A stretch of DNA of 9,135 nt from Thermoflexus hugenholtzii JAD2 (GTDB lineage Bacteria > Chloroflexota > Dehalococcoidia > UBA2979). Under the pieces are notes generated by a model. That model was not told the DNA's origin. It searched no databases and was given only the letters and a program-made list of their open reading frames with translations. Both the position numbers and the translations under genes were made by a program. Below are positions 4,661-9,135 of this stretch, in pieces. How positions within the stretch are numbered: position 1 is the stretch's first letter; each line of letters opens with the position of its first letter. The stretch covers positions 1 through 9,135 of the forward strand of contig CAMDBZ010000053.1 of the NCBI GenBank assembly GCA_945889565.1, in the 5' to 3' direction.

Positions 4661-6162
4661 GTCGCGAGGCGCGCGTCGGCCGAGGCTGGGGCTTCGCGTT
4701 CGCGGTCGGGGGAGCGGCTCGGGAGGAAGCGCGTGAGCGTGTGCGCGGCGGGGAGCAGCACGCGGAAGGTGGTGCCGCGCGCGTCGGAGGTGACGGCGAC
4801 GTTGCCGCCGTGCGCCTGCACGAGCTCGCGCACGATGGCGAGGCCGAGGCCGCTATGGCCGGTGCGCGGGCGCGCTTCGTCGACCTGGTAGAACCGATCG
4901 AAGATGTGCGGCAGGTGCTCGGCGGGGATCGGGTCGCCGACATTGTGCACCTCGAGGGCGACGAAGCGGCGCTCGCGTTGCGTGCGCAGGGTGACGTGCG
5001 AGCCGGGCTCGGCGTGGCCGATCGCGTTCTCTACGAGGTTGGCGAGGATCTGGTCGATGCGGCGGGCGTCGCCGATGACGGGGACGCCGGCGAGCTCGAG
5101 CCGCAGCTCGACGGAGGCGGCTTCGGCCTGGTAGCGCACGCGTTGCTCGGCGGCGCCCACGGCGGCGTCGAGGTCCACGCGCTCGCGCGCGAGCGGCAGC
5201 TGGCCTGATTCGATCTGCGAGAGGTAGAGCAGGTCGTCGACGAGGCCGCGCATGCGCTCGGCCTCCTGGTTGACGACTTCGGCAGCGCGCAGGCGCTCGG
5301 CGTCGTCCTCGAGCACGCCGTCGAGCATGGCCTGCGAGTAGCCCTGGATGGAGGTGAGCGGCGTCTTGAGCTCGTGCGAGACGTCGGCGAGCAGCTGGCG
5401 CATGGAGCGCGCGGAGCGATCGACCTGGGTGGCCATCTGGTTGAACGCGCGACCGAGCGTGGCGACCTCGTCCTGGCCGCGCACGTCGATCTGCTGGCGG
5501 TAGTCGCCGCGCGCCATGGCGTCCGAGGCGCGCGTCATCTGCGCGATCGGGCGCGTGATCTGGCGTGCGAGGACGATCGCGGCGGCGACGGCGCCGAGGC
5601 CGGCGACGCCGGCGGCGATCAGCAGGCGCGGCAGCAGCTTGGCCCAGGCGGAATTTACGTCGGTGGCGGGGACCGCGACGAGCACATCGAGCTCATCGAT
5701 CTGGAACGGCCAACCGGCCGGGGCGGGGCTGGCGCGCGTGGTGGAGCTGAAGAGGTACATGTCCTGCCCGTCGAGGTGCGTGCGGGCAGAGCGGTATGCC
5801 TCGCCGGGGCCGCTGGCGACCGGGTCACGACGGGGTGGGGTGATGGACTCGCCGACGAGCGGGTGCTTGAGATCGGTGTCGAGCGTCACGCGCGCGTCGG
5901 CGTCGAGCAGCAGGATGCGCACGTCGAAGTAGCGCGCGTAGCCGGCGATCTCCTCGGCGACGCGCTCCGGGGGCCAGCCGAGCAGCTGCAGCTGGCGGAC
6001 CTGCTGCGCCAGCGGGTCGACGAGGCGGCCGATGCGCTCCTCGGCGGAACGGGCCTGCTCGTCGCGCAGCAGCCAGACGGCGACGGAGCCGGCGCCGATG
6101 AGGGAGAGCGCGATCACCAGCGCGAAGCTGGCGATCAGGCGGCTGCGCAGGCTACGCGGCAT
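4657..6162 (-). CDS. Membrane sensor histidine kinase with HAMP domain
   Basis: Sensor kinase of 501 residues, partner of the response regulator just upstream. In order: transmembrane helix 1 (about 9-31), an extracytoplasmic sensor domain (about 33-172), helix 2 (about 177-198), HAMP (about 199-250), the dimerisation H-box VSHELKTPLTSIQGY with phosphorylated His263, then the HATPase domain. That has N-box NLVENAIGHA (Asn379), HNVGDPIP in place of a canonical DxGxG, F-box IFDRFYQVD (421-428), and G-box GHSGLGLAIV (435-444). A charged tail of about 30 residues follows. ATG 6162-6160 is chosen because membrane helix 1 follows directly; an earlier in-frame ATG at 6258 would add a Ser/Arg-rich stretch that is just out-of-frame regulator sequence. 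It overlaps the regulator gene by 11 bp and the HAD gene by 4 bp. The signal is unknown; the sensor region shows no motif I recognise. Confidence 0.95.
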   Translation of the reverse strand: MPRSLRSRLIASFALVIALSLIGAGSVAVWLLRDEQARSAEERIGRLVDPLAQQVRQLQLLGWPPERVAEEIAGYARYFDVRILLLDADARVTLDTDLKHPLVGESITPPRRDPVASGPGEAYRSARTHLDGQDMYLFSSTTRASPAPAGWPFQIDELDVLVAVPATDVNSAWAKLLPRLLIAAGVAGLGAVAAAIVLARQITRPIAQMTRASDAMARGDYRQQIDVRGQDEVATLGRAFNQMATQVDRSARSMRQLLADVSHELKTPLTSIQGYSQAMLDGVLEDDAERLRAAEVVNQEAERMRGLVDDLLYLSQIESGQLPLARERVDLDAAVGAAEQRVRYQAEAASVELRLELAGVPVIGDARRIDQILANLVENAIGHAEPGSHVTLRTQRERRFVALEVHNVGDPIPAEHLPHIFDRFYQVDEARPRTGHSGLGLAIVRELVQAHGGNVAVTSDARGTTFRVLLPAAHTLTRFLPSRSPDREREAPASADARLAT

Positions 6163-6856
6163 CGCTGGCCGGCACGAGCTTGTAGCCGACACCCCAGACG
6201 GTTTCGATCTTGGCGTCGGCTTCGCGCAGCTTGTCGCGGAGCCACGCGACGTGGACATCGATGGTGCGGCTGTCGCCGAGGTATTCCGCGCCCCAGACGA
6301 GGCGCAGCAGGCGCTCGCGGTCCAGCACCACGTTGGGGTGACGCAGGAACGCCTCGAGCAGGTCGAACTCGCGCTGGCGCAGGCGCACGCGCGCGCCGGC
6401 GACGAGGACGTCGCGGCTGGCGGGGTCGAGCGTGACGTTGCCGATGCTGACGGCGGCGCGTTCGGCGGGGTCGTCCTGGGCGGCGCGGTCCCAGCTGCGG
6501 CGGCGGAGCGCGGCTTTGACGCGGGCGACGACTTCGCGGGGGTTGAAGGGCTTGGTGATGTAGTCGTCGGCGCCCATCTCGAGGCCGACGATCTTCTCGA
6601 CGTCGTCCGAACGGGCGGTGAGCATGATCACGGGCACGTCCGAGCGCTTGCGGATCTCAGTGCACACGTCGAGGCCGGAGACGTGGGGCATCATCAGGTC
6701 GAGCAGCACGAGATCGGGCGCGTCAGCGGCGAAGCGTTCGAGCGCCTGACGGCCATCGGCGGCGGCGACCACCTCGTAGCCTTCGTTGCGGAGGTAGAGG
6801 CGGAGCAGCCGGACGATGTTGGGTTCGTCGTCCGCGATCAGGATTTTGGGGGCCAT
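6152..6856 (-). CDS. OmpR/PhoB-family response regulator
   Basis: DNA-binding response regulator of 234 residues, presumably phosphorylated by the kinase encoded next. The receiver domain (about 4-120) has the acidic pair Asp9-Asp10, phospho-acceptor Asp53 in LLDLMMP, switch Thr80 (MLTAR) and Lys102 in ITKPF. The C-terminal winged helix (about 135-229) is of OmpR/PhoB type, with LRQREFDLLEAFLRHPN, a recognition-helix region SRTIDVHVAWLRDKL, and the closing VWGVGYKLV. ATG 6856-6854 is preferred: an AAGG lies 9 nt upstream and MAPKILIADDE is the normal family start. A GTG at 6925 would add 23 unconserved residues. A 7-bp hairpin lies just upstream of the ribosome binding site. The target genes are not evident; no direct repeat typical of an OmpR-family site was seen in the 185 nt upstream. 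Confidence 0.96.
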   Translation of the reverse strand: MAPKILIADDEPNIVRLLRLYLRNEGYEVVAAADGRQALERFAADAPDLVLLDLMMPHVSGLDVCTEIRKRSDVPVIMLTARSDDVEKIVGLEMGADDYITKPFNPREVVARVKAALRRRSWDRAAQDDPAERAAVSIGNVTLDPASRDVLVAGARVRLRQREFDLLEAFLRHPNVVLDRERLLRLVWGAEYLGDSRTIDVHVAWLRDKLREADAKIETVWGVGYKLVPASDAA

Positions 6857-6865
6857 GCTACCGGA

Positions 6866-6869
6866 CCTT
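6866..6869 (-). promoter_or_regulatory. Ribosome binding site that fixes the response-regulator start
   Basis: AAGG on the minus strand (6869-6866) is 9 nt before the ATG at 6856, which supports this start over the upstream GTG. Confidence 0.55.
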
Positions 6870-6876
6870 GAGAGGG

Positions 6877-6893
6877 GGGTCGGGGGCCGACCC
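6877..6893 (-). promoter_or_regulatory. Hairpin directly upstream of the response-regulator ribosome binding site
   Basis: GGGTCGG (6877-6883) and CCGACCC (6887-6893) form a perfect 7-bp stem with a 3-nt loop. It ends 7 nt before the AAGG of the regulator gene. On the minus-strand RNA it is followed by CCCTCTC, not a U-run, so it is more likely to affect read-through from csrA or translation of the regulator than to be a standard terminator. Confidence 0.45.
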
Positions 6894-7041
6894 GTAACAC
6901 CGTCGCTCGCAACCGCTCCCACCACTGTTTCGTACGACAGCGGAGCGAGCCGGCCCCTTGCACTCCATGGTGGCAGGGAGCCGTTGGCGGCTCGCGATCC
7001 AAGTGTAAAGAATCGGCCAAGGGCGCGAGGTCCCGGCGAGG
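6894..7041 (-). other. Rest of the csrA to response-regulator intergenic region
   Basis: This stretch holds no convincing gene. It contains a 6-bp perfect hairpin (GAGCCG 6978-6983 with CGGCTC 6988-6993, 4-nt loop). The AT-richest patch is TTTACACT on the minus strand (7009-7002), which could hold a promoter for the regulator operon, but no well-spaced partner hexamer is visible. No intrinsic terminator follows csrA. Confidence 0.4.
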
Positions 7042-7320
7042 TTAGCGCGCGGGGCCCGGGGGGGGATCCGCGGGGGGGTCCGTACGGCCGCCCTCGAGCT
7101 GGCGGAGCCGGCGGGCGAGCTGGGCGTTCTGCCCGGGGCGCGCGGTAGCCTCGCGGTTCTCGCCGGCGACCTCCTGCAGCAGCTCCTCGCGCAGGACGGC
7201 GATGGAGGTGGGCGCGACGATGCCGAGCTTGACGCGGTCGCCGTCTACGGCGAGCACACGGACGATGATCTGGCCATCGATGACGATGCCCTGTTCGGGC
7301 TTTCGGGTGAGGATGAGCAC
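7042..7320 (-). CDS. csrA: Carbon storage regulator CsrA, with C-terminal extension
   Basis: CsrA is a small dimeric RNA-binding protein that binds GGA-containing sites, often over ribosome binding sites, and blocks translation. In flagellated bacteria with FliW it represses flagellin translation until FliW binds it. The core (1-55) is typical: MLILTRKPEQGIVI with Leu4 and Arg6, VKLGIVAP at 30-37, and Arg44 in VLREE, all in the RNA-binding face. At 92 residues it is longer than the usual 60-75: a basic helix-like stretch (about 64-77, AQLARRLRQLEGG) and a Pro/Asp-rich tail (DPPADPPPGP) are added. In Bacillus the C-terminal part helps contact FliW, so the extension may matter. It starts at GTG 7320-7318, 8 nt after a strong AAGGAGG. 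It lies 97 nt downstream of fliW in the flagellar cluster. Two long C-runs encode the tail. Confidence 0.95.
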   Translation of the reverse strand: MLILTRKPEQGIVIDGQIIVRVLAVDGDRVKLGIVAPTSIAVLREELLQEVAGENREATARPGQNAQLARRLRQLEGGRTDPPADPPPGPAR

Positions 7321-7328
7321 GTGTTTGG

Positions 7329-7335
7329 CCTCCTT
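7329..7335 (-). promoter_or_regulatory. Strong ribosome binding site of csrA, possible CsrA self-binding site
   Basis: AAGGAGG (minus strand, 7335-7329) is 8 nt before the GTG start and sets it. It contains AAGGA, which matches the ANGGA core recognised by CsrA, so CsrA could repress its own translation (inference from the family). Confidence 0.6.
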
Positions 7336-7350
7336 GCCGCCCTGTGCTGC

Positions 7351-7372
7351 CGCGCGGTGGCGGCGCCGCGCG
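7351..7372 (-). repeat. Hairpin in the fliW-csrA intergenic gap
   Basis: CGCGCGG (7351-7357) pairs exactly with CCGCGCG (7366-7372) around an 8-nt loop, which itself contains further GC-rich self-complementary sequence. It lies in the 97-nt gap, about 16 nt upstream of the csrA ribosome binding site. It has no U-run, so it is not a clear terminator; it may stabilise or modulate the transcript. Confidence 0.4.
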
Positions 7373-7417
7373 CCTGGCCCGGCCGCCCTGCGTAGGACGG
7401 GCGCGGGTCGCGACGTC

Positions 7418-7918
7418 TTACGCGGCGTGTGCGCGGTGCTCGCTGGGGCCCGCCTCCTGCGGGGCGGCCTCGCCGTCGAGGGACTCGATGCCGTCGAGCA
7501 CGGGGAAGCGCAGCGGCCAGACGCTGTCCTGCAGCACGATCTGGCGTCCGCGGCGAGCGCGGGTGTTGAGCACGATTGGCGCCATCAGGTTGGCGGTGAT
7601 GGCGGCGGCCTGAGCGCGAATGGTGAGCAGGCAGCGTACGGTGGCGTCCTCCGCGCGGCCGAGCCCAAGCGCGCCTGCATCGGCATCGCCAAGCTCGAAG
7701 GCGTAGCTCGGGGCGAACAGGAACGGCTCCACGACGGCGAACGTGACTGCGGGGTCGTCCAGCGACTGCAGCCATTCGATTGGCGAATCCGCATCCGGGA
7801 TGAGCGCGTAGCGCTGGTGCTCCGCGAAGCCCACGAGGCCCGGGCTGAACTCGTAGATCTGAGCCGCGGTCACCTCGATCGTCTCGACGGGACCGTAGCG
7901 ACGCGTGGTGATCTGCAT
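7418..7918 (-). CDS. fliW: Flagellar assembly factor FliW
   Basis: FliW is a cytoplasmic protein that binds either flagellin or CsrA. When flagellin is exported, freed FliW binds CsrA allosterically and relieves repression of flagellin translation. The 166-residue product has the family pattern: an N-terminal RRYGPVETIEV strand region, then IYEFSPGLVGFAEHQRYALIP near 22-42, FAVVEPFLFAPSY near 60-72, and LTIRAQAAAITANLMAPIVLN near 97-117. The last 20 or so residues (EAAPQEAGPSEHRAHAA) are unconserved and probably disordered, making it slightly longer than the usual 130-155. ATG 7918-7916 follows AGGAG by 6 nt. It is 9 nt downstream of flgL and 97 nt upstream of csrA, the classical arrangement, which supports the name. 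Confidence 0.95.
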   Translation of the reverse strand: MQITTRRYGPVETIEVTAAQIYEFSPGLVGFAEHQRYALIPDADSPIEWLQSLDDPAVTFAVVEPFLFAPSYAFELGDADAGALGLGRAEDATVRCLLTIRAQAAAITANLMAPIVLNTRARRGRQIVLQDSVWPLRFPVLDGIESLDGEAAPQEAGPSEHRAHAA

Positions 7919-7924
7919 GATCGG

Positions 7925-7929
7925 CTCCT
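7925..7929 (-). promoter_or_regulatory. fliW ribosome binding site overlapping the flgL stop codon
   Basis: AGGAG (minus strand, 7929-7925) starts within the flgL TAG stop (7930-7928) and lies 6 nt before the fliW ATG, which suggests coupled translation of flgL and fliW. Confidence 0.65.
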
Positions 7930-8815
7930 AACGCAAGAATTCGAGCAGGCTGAGATTGAGGGCGCGGCCGGCGGCGCCAAGCGCCGCCTGCAGCTGGGTT
8001 TCCCTGGCTTGCAGCTGGACGATGCTCTCCGCGAGGTCCGCGTCCTCTTCGGTGGAGAGCAGGCCGCGCAGGACGGTTTCTTCCTGGCCGAGGCGGCCCT
8101 GGGCCACCTCGACGCGGCGGCCCTTGGCGCCGAGCTCGCTGCGCAGCTCGAGAGTCGACTCGAGGCGCGCGGCGATGGCGTCGCCGTCGGCGGCGACGAG
8201 CGAGACGCTGTTCGATTGTAGGTGGTCGCGGAAGGCGATGAGCGTGGCGAACACCTGGGGAAACACGCGATCGCCGGTGATGTTCGTGGGCACGAGCTCG
8301 CCCCGGGAGACTTCGCGCTGGATCAGGCCGGTGTCGCCGGCGTACGCCACGGTGGTCGGGTTGCCCGGGACGTCCGGGACAAAGGGCTGCGTGTTGGTCT
8401 TGTGGCCCGCGAAGATGTAGCGGCCGGCGTAGCGTGTGTTGCCGAGGGCCACCGCCTGGTCGATGAGCTGGCGGACCTCGAGGGCGATGTTCTGGCGCTC
8501 GGAGGCGCCGATGGCGCCGTTGGCGGCCTGCACCGCCAGCTCACGGGCGCGGTGGAGCATGTCGGAGAGGCCGGTGATGGTGCTTTCCGCGACGGTGAGG
8601 TCCGAGTTCGCGACGTCGACGGCGCGGCCGAACTGGTCGGTGAGCTCGATGGTGGTGCGGATCGACATGGCGCGGCCCGCGCCGGTGGGGTCGTCCGAGG
8701 GGCGGTTGATGCGCATGCCGGAGCCGACGCTCTCCTGCACCTCGAAGAGCTTGCGGCGTCCATCCTGCACCTGTTGCAGCAGCCGGCCGGTGACGAAGTT
8801 GTTGCTGATGCGCAC
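7928..8815 (-). CDS. flgL: Flagellar hook-associated protein 3, FlgL
   Basis: FlgL is the second hook-filament junction protein; it is exported through the flagellar channel and assembles between FlgK and the filament. The 295-residue product (usual length about 300) has a flagellin-like N-terminal helix: MRISNNFVTGRLLQQVQ, then GSGMRINRPSDDPTGAGRAMSIR near 32-54. A coiled N-terminal domain runs to about 130, followed by a variable middle (about 135-205). The C-terminal helix (about 240-295) has EDADLAESIVQLQARETQLQAAL and ends SLLEFLR, as is typical of FlgL. No signal peptide is expected, because export is by the type III flagellar system. GTG 8815-8813 is the start, 2 nt after the flgK stop, so the two are tightly linked. 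No strong Shine-Dalgarno is visible, which fits coupling to flgK. Confidence 0.95.
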   Translation of the reverse strand: MRISNNFVTGRLLQQVQDGRRKLFEVQESVGSGMRINRPSDDPTGAGRAMSIRTTIELTDQFGRAVDVANSDLTVAESTITGLSDMLHRARELAVQAANGAIGASERQNIALEVRQLIDQAVALGNTRYAGRYIFAGHKTNTQPFVPDVPGNPTTVAYAGDTGLIQREVSRGELVPTNITGDRVFPQVFATLIAFRDHLQSNSVSLVAADGDAIAARLESTLELRSELGAKGRRVEVAQGRLGQEETVLRGLLSTEEDADLAESIVQLQARETQLQAALGAAGRALNLSLLEFLR

Positions 8816-8817
8816 GG

Positions 8818-9135
8818 CTACACCGCCATCCGGTTGATGAGCGTGTCGAGCATTTCGTCGATGACGGAGACGAGGCGCGAGGCGGCTTCGTAGGCGCGCT
8901 GGTAGCTCATGAGCTGCACCATCTCCTCGTCGAGGTTGACGCCGGATGCGCTCTCCCGCACCTGCGTGAGGTGCTCCAGCAGGATGCTCTGTGACACGTC
9001 GAGCTGCTCGAACTGGCGGGAGGTGCTGCCGAGGCTGCTGATGAAGCTCTGGTAGAACTCGTCGTACGTCGCGGTGGCGCCCAGCAGCGGCTTTGCGTAC
9101 TGCAGCGCGGAGATGGCGTTGGCGTTCCCGGCGTT
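8818..9135 (-). CDS. flgK: Flagellar hook-associated protein 1 FlgK, C-terminal 105 residues (start outside window)
   Basis: FlgK is the first hook-filament junction protein. The reading frame enters at 9135 and ends at TAG 8820-8818, giving 105 residues with no stop. Its last 50 residues are diagnostic for flagellar axial proteins: ESASGVNLDEEMVQLMSYQ, then RAYEAASRLVSVIDEMLDT and LINRMAV, the conserved SGVNLDEE and QxAYxAxxR pattern of the FlgK/FlgE/FlgG C-terminal helix. The preceding residues (ATYDEFYQSFISSLGSTSR) match the FlgK helix before it. The position immediately upstream of flgL separates FlgK from FlgE or FlgG. Confidence 0.92.
   Translation of the reverse strand, partial: NAGNANAISALQYAKPLLGATATYDEFYQSFISSLGSTSRQFEQLDVSQSILLEHLTQVRESASGVNLDEEMVQLMSYQRAYEAASRLVSVIDEMLDTLINRMAV

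Noticed and set aside
6163..6258. Earlier ATG at 6258 for the sensor kinase
   Set aside because: The extra 32 residues are Ser/Arg/Thr-rich out-of-frame regulator sequence; the membrane helix begins just after the ATG at 6162.
5374..6435. 353-codon plus-strand frame across the kinase and regulator genes
   Set aside because: Antisense to two complete, well-conserved genes; low-complexity Arg/Gly/Ala product.
6981..7009. TTTACA on the minus strand as a -35 for the regulator operon
   Set aside because: At 16-18 bp spacing there is no recognisable -10 (the sequence there is CAACGG-like), so no promoter is called.

Overview
The window is very GC-rich (roughly 70% by eye), densely coded bacterial chromosome. 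All main families are recognisable: branched-chain amino-acid biosynthesis (leuB, cimA), late flagellar assembly (flgK, flgL) with the FliW/CsrA post-transcriptional switch, and an OmpR-type two-component system. The flgK-flgL-fliW-csrA order, a type-2 (LeuA-like) citramalate synthase, the high GC and two apparently leaderless start signals would suit a motile member of Chloroflexota or a similar high-GC lineage. That placement is a guess; no rRNA or other marker is present.

Left part (1-4000). The 3' end of leuB (+) meets a Fic-family protein gene (-) tail to tail, with a 14-bp overlap. Upstream of fic lie an AT-rich 12-bp inverted repeat carrying its likely promoter and operator, and a small three-helix membrane protein gene (-). 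Next comes a divergent promoter region and a structured leader with a short ORF (2159-2254) containing adjacent Ile codons, then cimA (+). leuB and cimA act in the same pathway and point the same way, but are separated by the two opposite-strand genes. cimA appears to have its own promoter and probably its own attenuation-type control.

Right part (4016-9135). Everything is on the minus strand, in the order flgK (3' end only), flgL, fliW, csrA, response regulator, sensor kinase, HAD phosphatase. flgK-flgL-fliW are packed within 2-9 nt; fliW-csrA are 97 nt apart; csrA and the regulator gene are 185 nt apart with several hairpins between. The regulator and kinase overlap by 11 bp, and the kinase and HAD gene overlap by 4 bp (GTGA), so those three form a translationally coupled unit.

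Functional picture: FlgK and FlgL join the hook to the filament. FliW and CsrA form the known partner switch that ties flagellin translation to filament assembly. The two-component system has no identifiable signal or targets here. The most interesting items are the cimA leader, the fic operator with its leaderless promoter, and an apparent loss of a usually conserved Gln in the CimA active-site signature. I saw no mobile element, CRISPR array, tRNA or rRNA.
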